From contig JACPQY010000085.1 in NCBI GenBank assembly GCA_016190245.1, positions 1 through 35,094 of the forward strand: DNA of 35,094 nucleotides, read 5' to 3'. The stretch is from Nitrospirota bacterium. GTDB lineage: Bacteria; JACPQY01. The notes below the pieces were generated by a model that searched no databases, was not told the origin of the DNA, and saw only the letters and a list, made by a program, of their open reading frames with translations. A program made the translations under genes and the position numbers. Of this stretch, positions 9,022 to 17,381 are shown one piece after another; within the stretch, counting starts at the first letter, position 1; each line of letters starts with the position of its first letter.

Positions 9022-9443
9022 CCACGCGAGTACTCGATACGAGCGTGGCCGTGGCGTGGTACCTGCCCGAACGGTTCAGCACCCAAGCCCGCCGATGGCG
9101 CGACCTCATGCTGGAGGGCAAGGCCCGCCTCCTGGTGCCCCGCCTCCACTACTGGGAATTCGCCAACGTCCTCCGTACGTATGTCCGCCGCGGCGAACTG
9201 GATCGCGATCTGGCCCTGGAGACATACGAGGTGCACTTGGACGCCCCCCTGGAATCGGTCGAGCCCGGAATCGAGAGCGTCCTGAAGACCACCCTCGAAT
9301 ACCAGGCCACGGCGTACGATGCCGTCTTCATTTCGCTCGCTCTCGAACAGCAGGTCCCGCTCCTGACGGCCGAGCGAACGACGGCCCCCTGGGTTGCGCG
9401 GCTGGGCCGACAGGCCGACGTCCTGCGCCCGGACGGCCGCTGA
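9018..9443 (+). CDS. vapC: VapC-family PIN-domain toxin
   Basis: A 141-residue PIN-domain ribonuclease. Acidic active-site residues are visible: Asp7 in RVLDTSVAVAWY, Glu47 in HYWEFANVL and Asp101 in YDAVFISLA. The fourth position, usually Asp, is Glu119 in LLTAERTT. Family members cleave tRNA or rRNA in a Mg-dependent manner; the target here is unknown. It starts with GTG overlapping the vapB stop. The TA pair sits between the RND transporter and DUF1302 genes, splitting an otherwise functionally coherent cluster, which suggests later insertion. All key metal-binding positions are acidic, so it appears intact. Confidence 0.85.
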   Translation: MTTRVLDTSVAVAWYLPERFSTQARRWRDLMLEGKARLLVPRLHYWEFANVLRTYVRRGELDRDLALETYEVHLDAPLESVEPGIESVLKTTLEYQATAYDAVFISLALEQQVPLLTAERTTAPWVARLGRQADVLRPDGR

Positions 9444-9502
9444 CGCCCGGCCCGCCGCAGCGCACGCGCCGGCTGTTCCCGCCGATTCCCCAAACGCCCC
9501 TC

Positions 9503-9561
9503 TTGTCTTTTTCTTTTTCCTGTGATGTATAGTGAACCCGTCGTGTCCGGGAGGTGAGTGA
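9503..9561 (+). promoter_or_regulatory. Promoter and RBS for DUF1302-acylase-DUF1329 operon
   Basis: A T-rich tract after vapC is followed by TTGTCT (9503-9508) and TATAGT (9528-9533), a possible -35/-10 pair with a long 19-nt spacer. GGGAGGTGA lies 4 nt before the ATG at 9562, a strong ribosome binding site. The T-rich tract may also end vapBC transcription. Confidence 0.4.
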
Positions 9562-11322
9562 ATGCACCGGTTCGGTTTGATCCTGCTCCTCCTCGGTGTG
9601 GCCGTCCGGCCCGCCTGGGGCGTGGTCTTTCTCGATGAGGACCGCGCCATCGTCTTCACTCTGAGGGCCTACACGCAGGGACGCCTCCTCACCCAGGAGC
9701 CCGAACGGTACCGGAAAGGCTTCTCCTTCTTCGACGCCGATTCCCAAACCCAAGGCTTTCAAGAAACCTTCGCCGTGGGAGCGCCGAGCCTCCTCCAACA
9801 CCGCAACTACGTCGAGCCCCAGCTCAACATGGACCTTTCGCGCCGGCAGAACGTCACGCCCCTCCTGCAGACGCTGGACGAGAAATTCACCCTCGACAAC
9901 GTAAAGTTTTTCATGGGCGCCCGCGTGGAGTACGACGCCGTGTACCGCTACGGGCCCGATCTCTACACGGACAGAATCCCCGAGGCCGCCCGCGACGACC
10001 TTCGCTCCAAGGCGCGCCTCTTCGAGATCTACGGCGACGCGCGCCTCTTCCGCCGGGTCACCACCCGCGTCGGGCAGCAGAACATCTCCTGGGGAGAGGC
10101 CGACGTCTTCCGCATCCTCGACAACATCAACCCGCTGGACAACACCTTCGGCGGATTCCTCACGCCCCTCGACGAGCGCCGCGTGCCTTCCTTCATGATC
10201 AAGAGCACGGTGGATCTCGGCTCCACCGGCCCGATCTACAACGCGGCCCTCGAAGGATTCATCGAGCCCAAACCCGCGCTCGTGCCGGGTCCGACCGTGC
10301 CCGCGGAAGGCCCGTGGTCCGTTGTGACCGGCCCGCCCTCGCCACTCAGCCTGAGACTCCCGAAAAAGGACCGATGGGACGATGCCCGCGGCGGCGGACG
10401 ACTCCTGTTCAACTGCATGGACACGAGCATGAGTGTGGCCCAGTACTGGACCTACACTGAATCGCCCACGCCCCGCCTCGCGTTCGACACCGCCACGCCC
10501 GCCCAGATCAAGAAAGGCGTGCCGGCCACCGCGACGATCGTGGATGCCGAGTATCCCAAGGGCACGCCGTATCTCGAACTGGCCTACCCACGCATCATGG
10601 TCACCGGCGGGACACTCTCGCGGCCGGTTCCGTTCTCCCCCTATACGATCCTGCGAATGGAAGGGGCATACCTGTTCGATCATCCGTATTTCCTGCCCGA
10701 GGAAAGCCTCCCGCTCGTCGCCCCCACCTTCGAATTGGACGAGACGAAGCGAAAGAACCCGTCCTCCATCGTGGACGTTCTGGCCCGGCAGAAAGCCATC
10801 ATCCAGACCGGGCAGGAAGGCGGGCTCCCCAAGAGCGACCTTGTGAAGTGGGCCGTCGGACTGGATCACAACGCCTGGCTCAGATTTCTTAACCCCCGCC
10901 AGACTTTCTTCGTCAGCGCCCAACTCATCGGCGAACACTGGCGCGACCTCGAACCCGGCGCGGCGTACTCGGTACAGGCCGACTCCTACGTGGCCCGCGT
11001 GCTGCCCCCCGGGCAGTCACAGGCCCAGTTCATGACGCAGCCGGACTTCATCCCGCTCAAGACCAATGCCTACCGGTCCACGCTGCTCGTGCAAACCGGC
11101 TACCCGCTCGGCCACGGGTACATCCAACCGGCCTTCGCCACGATCGCCGAACTTGGCGAATTCGACGCGCTGTCGTACCTGCTGCAACCCTCACTCCAGT
11201 ATCTCCTGGAGCCCTTCCGCGTCAGGCTCGAATACAACCACATCGCGGGCGCCTATGCCGGCGGCGTGGGATTCCTCAAGGACCGGGACAATCTCATGCT
11301 GAAACTGGAGTACGTGCTGTGA
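9562..11322 (+). CDS. DUF1302 outer-membrane beta-barrel protein
   Basis: A 586-residue exported protein. Residues 1-20 form a signal peptide (LILLLLGVAVRPAWG). The central block with GQQNISWGEADVFRILDNINPLDN and GGFLTPLDERRVP is the hallmark of the DUF1302 family, and the rest shows the alternating aromatic pattern of a barrel, ending in an amphipathic strand (LMLKLEYVL) typical of outer-membrane insertion. DUF1302 genes usually neighbour DUF1329, Ycf48-like and RND/MMPL genes, as here. A role as the outer-membrane component of hydrophobic-compound transport is inferred; its direction and substrate are unknown. Its TGA overlaps the GTG of the acylase gene. Confidence 0.85.
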   Translation: MHRFGLILLLLGVAVRPAWGVVFLDEDRAIVFTLRAYTQGRLLTQEPERYRKGFSFFDADSQTQGFQETFAVGAPSLLQHRNYVEPQLNMDLSRRQNVTPLLQTLDEKFTLDNVKFFMGARVEYDAVYRYGPDLYTDRIPEAARDDLRSKARLFEIYGDARLFRRVTTRVGQQNISWGEADVFRILDNINPLDNTFGGFLTPLDERRVPSFMIKSTVDLGSTGPIYNAALEGFIEPKPALVPGPTVPAEGPWSVVTGPPSPLSLRLPKKDRWDDARGGGRLLFNCMDTSMSVAQYWTYTESPTPRLAFDTATPAQIKKGVPATATIVDAEYPKGTPYLELAYPRIMVTGGTLSRPVPFSPYTILRMEGAYLFDHPYFLPEESLPLVAPTFELDETKRKNPSSIVDVLARQKAIIQTGQEGGLPKSDLVKWAVGLDHNAWLRFLNPRQTFFVSAQLIGEHWRDLEPGAAYSVQADSYVARVLPPGQSQAQFMTQPDFIPLKTNAYRSTLLVQTGYPLGHGYIQPAFATIAELGEFDALSYLLQPSLQYLLEPFRVRLEYNHIAGAYAGGVGFLKDRDNLMLKLEYVL

Positions 11323-14285
11323 GGACCGGGAGTCGGCGGAGAAAACGCAAAGGCCGGAACAGCTTTCTCGCACGCGGGCCGGCGGACCCGCCAGTTCTGA
11401 AATCCCTCTTGCTGCTCGCTGCTTACTGCTTACTCGGCTTCCATGCCTGCGCCGAGCCTTCGCGCGGGACCGGCAAAGTGATCGACTTCCCCGTCACCGA
11501 GCGCATCGAAGCGGACGGGCTCTCCGCCGCGGTCGAGGTGGTGCGGGACCGCTACGGCGTTCCCCACATCTACGGCGCATCGGAAGGCGATGTCGCCTTC
11601 GTACAGGGCTGGATCCACTCGCGGGACCGCCTCTTCCAGATGGTGGTCCAGCGCGCGGCGGCGCTCGGCGAGACGGCCGTCCTCATCGGCGCGAGCCGCA
11701 TCCCGGACGACATCCTTTCCCAGATGTTCAAGTTCAAGGACGTCGCCCTGAAACTCTGGGCAAGCGGCACCACCGAGGACGAGCGCGCCTTCCTTCAACG
11801 CTACGCCGACGGCGTGAACGCTTCGCTTCGCGCCATGCAGCCGCAGGACCTCCCGCTCGAATTCCTCGGCCAGGGGATCAACGATCCGGACACGATCTAT
11901 AGCCAGCTCCTCCGGATCAATGACAGCCAGGACGGATGGAGCCCCATTGATACGATCGCCTTCGCCCGCCTCATGACCCACCAACTCAGTTTCGATGACG
12001 AGGGCAGCGAAGGGGAGCGATTCGAGGCGATTCTGAAGTACCTCGCCCCGGAGTTGGTCAAGCGCGGCCTCGCGACCAGCGGCACCGCCGCTCAACTCAC
12101 GGCGCTTTCATGGCTCAAGGACCTCTATCCAACAGTCGGCAACACCGCCGCCATCATTGATCAGCCCGGCACGTACGGTCGGCGCGAGTCGGCGCCCGGC
12201 CGCTGGCGGGCCTCACGCTCCCGACAGACTCGCACGGCTGCGACCGAAGGCACGCGCGCGCTCGGCCGCTACGTCGAGGACCTGCGCTCCCTCACCGGCC
12301 TCGTGCCCGCGTCCAACAACTGGGTCGTGCGCGGAACGATCAGCGAATCCGGCCACCCGATGCTGGCCAACGACCCCCATCTCTCTCTCCAAAATCCACC
12401 TGTCTTCCACGAGGTCCACATCAACACCAAGGAAAAGGGCGGAGACCTCAACGCAGCGGGCGTGATGTTCCCCATGGCACCGGGAGTGGTGATCGGTTTC
12501 AACGAACGCCTTGCGTGGGGAGACACCGTGGTCGGCTACGATGTGACGGATTTCTACGTGGAGCCGGTGGTCTCCGGGGACGGCCCACCCGAAAAATGGA
12601 TGATCAAAAGCCAGGGCCGGGAGGACGTTGCCCTCAAGGCCGTTATCGGCGGCTCGCTGTACAACTCTCCCGGCGGGACCTGCTCCCTACCCGCCCAAGT
12701 CCAGCAGCGGTTGGATGAAATGCTTGTCACGGTCACGTCGAACAACCCGTTCCTGGGCCGGTGCAAGCTCGACTTCCGAACCTACGAAGTCGCCGGCCAC
12801 GGCCCCGTCGTCCACGTCTCGCGAGACGACAGCGGCAAACCGACCTCGCTCATCACCGTGAAGTGGACAGGCATGGAACCGTCCGCGGAGCTGCGCGCGT
12901 TCCATCGCTACCTGACGTCCCAGACGATCCAGGACTTCGAGGCCGCCGTCTCCGAGTTCAAAGTCGGCGCGCAGAACCAAGTCGTGATGGATGCGGACAA
13001 CAACATCGGCTGGTACCCCAACGCCTGGGTGCCAAGACGCGATCCCCTGACCTGCAAGGATCCCAGCGGCCTTTCCGTCCCCTTCTACCTCCCCCAACCC
13101 GGCACCGGAGTGTGCGAGTGGCAAGGCATGATTGACGAAAACGACCTCCCGCGCCTCAAGAACCCCGAACGCGGCTACATCGCCACCGCCAACCACCAGC
13201 CCACCGCCAGCAAATCCTACTATCACGGCTCGTTCTACGACATCGGCTACCGCGGCGCGCGGATCACGCAGCTTCTGGAAGAGAAGAAGAACGCCGGGAA
13301 GATCGGCGTGGCGGACATGAAACGGATCCAGGCGGACACGCACCTCCTCCTGTGCGATGACTTCCTTCCCGTCCTCAAGTCGGCCATCGCGGGCCGAGCG
13401 GCCGAGGCGGGAGCTTCCGGGGAATCCGCCGGCTCCCTCCTCAACGACTACGACTGCTCCTCCCCCTCCGGCTACACGTACGACCGCCTCCGAGGCGCGG
13501 ACTCGCTCGACGTCTCGGCCGATCCGAAAGAACGCGCGCGCTCGGCCGCCGCCTCAATCTTCCATTCCTGGTTCTCCAACTTCGTTCACCTCACCTTCGA
13601 TGACCAGCTCGGCGGGCAGAACCTCGCCGGGCAACAGTACGCCCGCGCGATCTACACGATCACGTTTCGCAAGAACTGCGCGGACGGCGCGCTGAGCTCC
13701 GGCGAACCGTGCCAATCCTCCGGCACCGCCGCCACGGGCACGAGTCCCTTCTGGGATGATTGGTCAACGTCCGACACGATCGAATCGCGGGACGATATCG
13801 CCCGCCGCGCCTTTGCCGACGCGCTCGCCGGCCTCACTGTCAAGTTCGGCACACCCGACCCCTTGCAGTGGCTCTGGGGCCGTCTTCACACCCTCACCGT
13901 CCGCCACTTCGCCTCGGACACCTTCAACAGCCCCTCTCCCTCCGAAAAGCGATTCCAGGAACTCGGACTGAGCGGCTTCCCCCGCCCCGGCGGCGCCTTC
14001 GTGGTGGACGCCTCCGACCCCGGCTTCGGGGTGATGAATGCGGCCACCCAAGCCGACTACGCCTACCGCTCGGGACCGTCCTACCGTCTCGTGGTGGAGA
14101 TGACACCCTCCGGCCCTGAAGCGCACACGGCGCTCCCCGGCGGAAACGTCGCCCACCTCCGCAGCGCGTTCTACGACAACCAACTCCGCGAGTTCTGGTG
14201 GGCTAACCAGTACAAAGAATTTCCTTTCACCAGGGACGAGGTCGAGAGGGCCGCCCGCGAACTCTTCCTGTTCGCCCCGAAATGA
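11319..14285 (+). CDS. Penicillin/AHL-acylase-type Ntn hydrolase
   Basis: A 988-residue precursor of an N-terminal-nucleophile amidase. The alpha-chain motif RDRYGVPHIYGASEGDVAF...QGWIHSRDRLFQM is clear. The autocleavage site and nucleophile are Ser332 in VPAS|NNWVV. His23 of the beta chain (His354 in NDPHLSL) resembles AHL and cephalosporin acylases rather than penicillin G acylase. GFNERLAWGDT follows. The substrate may be an N-acylated lipid, peptide or signal, but it cannot be read from sequence. GTG 11319 overlaps the DUF1302 stop. The N-terminus is odd: a 27-residue Arg-rich leader, then LKSLLLLAAYCLLGFHAC, encoded by a repeat shared almost base for base with the secretin junction at 33554-33616. 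A canonical lipobox is lacking, so lipidation is doubtful, but export is likely. Confidence 0.88.
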   Translation: MRTGSRRRKRKGRNSFLARGPADPPVLKSLLLLAAYCLLGFHACAEPSRGTGKVIDFPVTERIEADGLSAAVEVVRDRYGVPHIYGASEGDVAFVQGWIHSRDRLFQMVVQRAAALGETAVLIGASRIPDDILSQMFKFKDVALKLWASGTTEDERAFLQRYADGVNASLRAMQPQDLPLEFLGQGINDPDTIYSQLLRINDSQDGWSPIDTIAFARLMTHQLSFDDEGSEGERFEAILKYLAPELVKRGLATSGTAAQLTALSWLKDLYPTVGNTAAIIDQPGTYGRRESAPGRWRASRSRQTRTAATEGTRALGRYVEDLRSLTGLVPASNNWVVRGTISESGHPMLANDPHLSLQNPPVFHEVHINTKEKGGDLNAAGVMFPMAPGVVIGFNERLAWGDTVVGYDVTDFYVEPVVSGDGPPEKWMIKSQGREDVALKAVIGGSLYNSPGGTCSLPAQVQQRLDEMLVTVTSNNPFLGRCKLDFRTYEVAGHGPVVHVSRDDSGKPTSLITVKWTGMEPSAELRAFHRYLTSQTIQDFEAAVSEFKVGAQNQVVMDADNNIGWYPNAWVPRRDPLTCKDPSGLSVPFYLPQPGTGVCEWQGMIDENDLPRLKNPERGYIATANHQPTASKSYYHGSFYDIGYRGARITQLLEEKKNAGKIGVADMKRIQADTHLLLCDDFLPVLKSAIAGRAAEAGASGESAGSLLNDYDCSSPSGYTYDRLRGADSLDVSADPKERARSAAASIFHSWFSNFVHLTFDDQLGGQNLAGQQYARAIYTITFRKNCADGALSSGEPCQSSGTAATGTSPFWDDWSTSDTIESRDDIARRAFADALAGLTVKFGTPDPLQWLWGRLHTLTVRHFASDTFNSPSPSEKRFQELGLSGFPRPGGAFVVDASDPGFGVMNAATQADYAYRSGPSYRLVVEMTPSGPEAHTALPGGNVAHLRSAFYDNQLREFWWANQYKEFPFTRDEVERAARELFLFAPK
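11392..11454 (+). repeat. Repeat-derived signal-peptide module (copy 1)
   Basis: These 63 nt match the reverse complement of 33554-33616 at 59 of 63 positions by eye. The centre is four heptads (CTTGCTG, CTCGCTG, CTTACTG, CTTACTC at 11408-11435). Both copies are read in the same frame and give VLKS..LLAAYCLLGF.AC. At the other locus this segment is the downstream end of a four-helix-gene cassette, so this copy may be a remnant of such a cassette. Weaker similarity extends about 25 nt upstream. Confidence 0.75.
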
Positions 14286-14308
14286 CCCGCACGAAAGGAG
14301 CCCCCCCG

Positions 14309-15628
14309 ATGCTTCGCTCACGCCTGCTCGCGATCGCCCTCCCCCTTCTGCTGCCGGCCCTCGCCCTGGCAGACGCGCCTCCCGCGGGGCAGAAGATCTC
14401 CAAAGACAACATCGCCGCCCACCGCGATCTCCTCCCCGCCTCCGTGGCGGACCGGGTCGCCTCCGGCGCCTACGAGATCACGATCGGCGATCTGAAGCCG
14501 GCCTCTCTCTCCACCGTGTACGCCAAGGGCTTCTACGAGGCCTCGTCGAACAACAAGGGGAAGTTCAAGCTCGCCGACGGCGGCGGCCTCGTCTCCACCG
14601 CGTCCGGAGAGCGAACGCGACTTCCCTACGGCCTCCCCTTTCCGGACATCACCGCCTCGGACCCCGATGCCGGCACAAAGATCATGTGGAACTTCTATGC
14701 CACCGAGTTCCAGAACAACGCCCAGGAGGCCATGTTCGTCCTCCGCACACTCAAAGGGAATTCGGTGGAGGTCGAGGTCATCGGCAAGGTCGCCCGCCTC
14801 AACGTGGATTTCAGCACCCGCGAATTGCCCGGCGCGGCCAAGGGGAATTCCTACATGGAGAACGCCCTCTACCTCGCGCCGGCGGATCTCTTCGGCACCG
14901 TGACGCTCACGTGGCGATGGCAGGACTCCGCCAAGTGGGACACCACCTGGGCCTACTCCCCCTCGATTCGGCGCGTGCGGCGCACGTCCTCCGCCAACCG
15001 GTCGGACCCCATCGGCCCGACGGATTTCATCCTCGACGACCTCAACGGCTATTCGGGCAAGGTCGAATTCATGAACTGGAAGCTCATCGAGGAGAAGGAC
15101 ATGCTCGTCGCATATCTGCCCGATGACGCGGACTCCAACACGGTCACCTTCCCGCGCGTCGGGGCCGCGGCCCCCAAGTTCGGCGCGCGCGCGTTCAACC
15201 AGCCGCGCTACACAGTGCGATGGGGATACGGCGACCCCACGAAGGGCCTCTCCGCGTGGTGGCCGCTCAACTGGGTGTGGGTGAAGCGCCCCGTGTACGT
15301 CGTGGAAGGCACCTCCAAAGATCCCTACTACAGCATCGGCAAGCAACACCTCGTGATCGACCGGGAGACGTTCCGGATCCACATGAAGCTCGGGTGGGAC
15401 CGCGCGGGCGAATACTGGCGGACCCAGGTGATGAACCAGAGCTACTACATCTCGCCGAAGAAAGACGTCTCCGCGGCCGCCGCTGAAATTTCGTTCGTGG
15501 TGGACGAAAAACGAAACCGGGCCTCGGTGTCCAGCCGGGTTGACGAGAAGATCAACCCGACGGCCTTCGATATCCAGATCGATCCGTCGCTCTTCTCGTC
15601 CAGCAATTTCCTCAACTATGGCAAGTGA
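14309..15628 (+). CDS. DUF1329 periplasmic protein
   Basis: A 439-residue exported protein. I prefer ATG 14309 because AAAGGAG lies 7 nt upstream and a clean signal peptide follows (LLAIALPLLLPALALA|DAPPA); an ATG at 14282 overlapping the acylase stop is the alternative. Family features include the N-terminal ITIGDLKPASLSTVYAKGFYEASS, RRVRRTSSANRSDPIGPTDF and the C-terminal WRTQVMNQSYYISPKKD. DUF1329 proteins have a LolA/LolB-like fold in structural annotations and occur beside DUF1302 barrels, so a periplasmic carrier of lipid-like molecules to the outer membrane is a reasonable inference. Here the acylase gene is interposed between the two. Confidence 0.82.
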   Translation: MLRSRLLAIALPLLLPALALADAPPAGQKISKDNIAAHRDLLPASVADRVASGAYEITIGDLKPASLSTVYAKGFYEASSNNKGKFKLADGGGLVSTASGERTRLPYGLPFPDITASDPDAGTKIMWNFYATEFQNNAQEAMFVLRTLKGNSVEVEVIGKVARLNVDFSTRELPGAAKGNSYMENALYLAPADLFGTVTLTWRWQDSAKWDTTWAYSPSIRRVRRTSSANRSDPIGPTDFILDDLNGYSGKVEFMNWKLIEEKDMLVAYLPDDADSNTVTFPRVGAAAPKFGARAFNQPRYTVRWGYGDPTKGLSAWWPLNWVWVKRPVYVVEGTSKDPYYSIGKQHLVIDRETFRIHMKLGWDRAGEYWRTQVMNQSYYISPKKDVSAAAAEISFVVDEKRNRASVSSRVDEKINPTAFDIQIDPSLFSSSNFLNYGK

Positions 15629-15647
15629 CACTGCCAAAGGAGGCAAC

Positions 15648-16520
15648 ATGAAACATCTGCGACCACCCATGCCGTGCTCGGTGAATCATCCTCAAAGTGT
15701 CCGATCCGTTCTGCGCGAAGCCCGGCTTCCGCTCCTGCCTCTCCTGCTCACGGTTCTATGTTCGCTGTTCACGATCCCGGCTTGCGGCGACGACGAGGAG
15801 GCCGGCATCACCGCCCCGGCCGGCTGCGAGTGGACGGACGCATGTCCGACCGGCTGGAAGAAGAGCGGGAACACCTGCGAGTACACGGCGGGCGCCACGA
15901 CCACGATCGAAGGCAACGTCGCCGTGTTTTCGTTCAACAGCCCCGTCGCGAATGCCGTCGTCAAGGTACAGAACTTCGGCACGGAACTGCCCGCGTGCGG
16001 CGTGTCCGATGCAGCCGGTCTCCTGAAGATCGAGGGCGTCCCGACGAACATCGATCCGACACTCGCCGCGAAGGCCCCCGATGCCTTCCTCGGCAAGCCC
16101 ACCTACACTTTCCATGCCGACTACGTCACGAGCCTCGCGGGCCCAATCACGGGAGCCACGGTTTACGTGATCAACGATCCCCTCGCCAAGATCTTCCTTC
16201 CGGCCCTGGGCATCACAACCGCCCCCCCAAGTGGACGCGGCTTTGTGGCCGGGGCAACGTACGACGCGGCCGAAAACCCCATCGGCGGGATCACCGCGTC
16301 AGCGAGCAGCACGGACGCCGGGACGAAGACGCTCTATACGGCCAACAACCTGCCCAATACCGCGGCCACGGAATCAGACGCCTCGGGACAATACATTCTC
16401 GCCGGCCTCCCCGTCGGTGAAACCACAATCACCGTCTCCAAGGGCGGTGCCGCCATCGGGAACACCAAGGCGATCGTCTACGACCAGGCGGTGACGTTGG
16501 CGAGTGTGGTGGTGAAGTAG
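15648..16520 (+). CDS. Putative lipoprotein with carboxypeptidase-regulatory-like repeats
   Basis: A 290-residue protein. AAAGGAGG lies 4 nt before ATG 15648. The N-terminus ends in LLLTVLCSLFTIPAC|GDDEE, a signal peptide with IPAC as a plausible lipobox. Next is a Cys-containing segment (CEWTDACPTGWKKSGNTCEY), then two beta-sandwich-like modules: VFSFNSPVANAVVKVQNFG...DAAGLLKIEGVP and ASGQYILAGLPVGETTITVSKGG, resembling carboxypeptidase-regulatory domains. The gene closes the DUF1302-acylase-DUF1329 operon, so the product may be a cell-surface partner. The DNA for the hydrophobic core is built of four in-phase heptads. Specific function is unknown. Confidence 0.65.
   Translation: MKHLRPPMPCSVNHPQSVRSVLREARLPLLPLLLTVLCSLFTIPACGDDEEAGITAPAGCEWTDACPTGWKKSGNTCEYTAGATTTIEGNVAVFSFNSPVANAVVKVQNFGTELPACGVSDAAGLLKIEGVPTNIDPTLAAKAPDAFLGKPTYTFHADYVTSLAGPITGATVYVINDPLAKIFLPALGITTAPPSGRGFVAGATYDAAENPIGGITASASSTDAGTKTLYTANNLPNTAATESDASGQYILAGLPVGETTITVSKGGAAIGNTKAIVYDQAVTLASVVVK
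15745..15772 (+). repeat. Four-unit heptad array within lipoprotein signal sequence
   Basis: TGCTCAC, GGTTCTA, TGTTCGC and TGTTCAC follow in strict 7-nt phase and match a rotation of the YTYACTG heptads at 32-34 kb. They encode LLTVLCSLFT, close to LLLTAYCSLV at the end of the four-helix gene at 31642. Only four degenerate units, so chance resemblance is possible. Confidence 0.4.
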
Positions 16521-16521
16521 A

Positions 16522-16605
16522 GCAGAAAAGGGGACATTCCTATTTTCTCGTCCCCCTGCAGATTCTGGAAATCCCGCGGGTGAAAATAGGAATGTCCCCT
16601 TTTCT
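16522..16605. repeat. 25-bp perfect inverted repeat, possible MITE and bidirectional terminator
   Basis: The 25 nt at 16522-16546 (core GGGGACATTCCTATTTTC) are the exact reverse complement of 16581-16605, with a 34-nt spacer. The element fills the gap between the convergent lipoprotein and SDR genes and could act as a terminator for both. GGGGACATTC-type ends resemble palindromes I associate with REP-linked transposases in deltaproteobacteria, but no transposase gene is present here. Confidence 0.75.
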
Positions 16606-16607
16606 GA

Positions 16608-17381
16608 TCAGAGCGGCGTCACGTAGGCGGCGGTGATCCCGCCGTCCACCAGTAGACAGGTGCCGGTAATGAACGAGGCCGCATCCGACGCGAGGAACAG
16701 CGCGGCCTGAGCCACCTCCCGGGCCTCGCCGAACCGCCCCATGGGGATGTGCACGAGGCGCCGCCGCTTCTTCTCCTCCGTATCCAGAATCTTCATGAGG
16801 AGCTCGGTGCGCAGGGGCCCCGGGCAGAGGGCATTGACGCGGATGTTCTCCCTCGCGTGGATTACGGCCAATTCGCGGGTAAGGGCGACGACGCCGCCTT
16901 TGCTCGCTGTGTAGGCGATCTGCGGCATGGCCGCCCCCATGAAGGCGACGAACGACGCCATGTTCACGATCGCGCCCCCACCGGCGCGCCGAAGGGCCGG
17001 GATGCCGTGCTTGCAGCCGAGAAAAACCCCCTTGAGGTTCACGGCGAGTGTCTTCTCCCACACGGACTCCTCCGTGCGCACGGCATCGTCGTCCGTGCTC
17101 TCCATGATGCCGGCATTGTTGACAAGGACATCAAGCCCGCCGAAGTCGCGCTCGGCGGCCGCCACCATCGCCTGAACGTCCGAGCTGCGCGAAACGTCCC
17201 CCTTCACGAAAGCCGCTCGACCCCCCTGCTTCTCGATCAGCGCAACCGTCTCTCCCCCGCCCACCTCCATAACATCGGCCACCACCACTATCGCTCCCTC
17301 CGCCGAAAAGAGGGCCGCGATTTCCCTCCCGATCCCGCTTCCGGCGCCCGTGACGAGCGCCACCTTGCCCCTAAGCCGCAT
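16608..17381 (-). CDS. Short-chain dehydrogenase/reductase
   Basis: A 257-residue classical SDR. The dinucleotide-binding motif TGAGSGIG is at residues 11-18, NNAG near residue 90, and the catalytic Ser and Tyr-x-x-x-Lys in NMASF...IAYTASK near 145-160. The C-terminus has FITGTCLLVDGGITAAYV, typical of the FabG-like group. The Asp in VVVADV after the second strand favours NAD over NADP. It oxidises or reduces an alcohol/ketone whose identity is not visible. The ATG at 17381 lies inside the 3' end of the PuuD-like gene (11-nt overlap), so it belongs to that operon; an auxiliary step in polyamine or amino-aldehyde breakdown is possible but unproven. Confidence 0.88.
   Translation of the reverse strand: MRLRGKVALVTGAGSGIGREIAALFSAEGAIVVVADVMEVGGGETVALIEKQGGRAAFVKGDVSRSSDVQAMVAAAERDFGGLDVLVNNAGIMESTDDDAVRTEESVWEKTLAVNLKGVFLGCKHGIPALRRAGGGAIVNMASFVAFMGAAMPQIAYTASKGGVVALTRELAVIHARENIRVNALCPGPLRTELLMKILDTEEKKRRRLVHIPMGRFGEAREVAQAALFLASDAASFITGTCLLVDGGITAAYVTPL

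Noticed and set aside
9328-10938. 536-codon minus-strand frame opposite the DUF1302 gene
   Set aside because: Antisense of a recognised family; composition is of shadow type and no start signal is visible.
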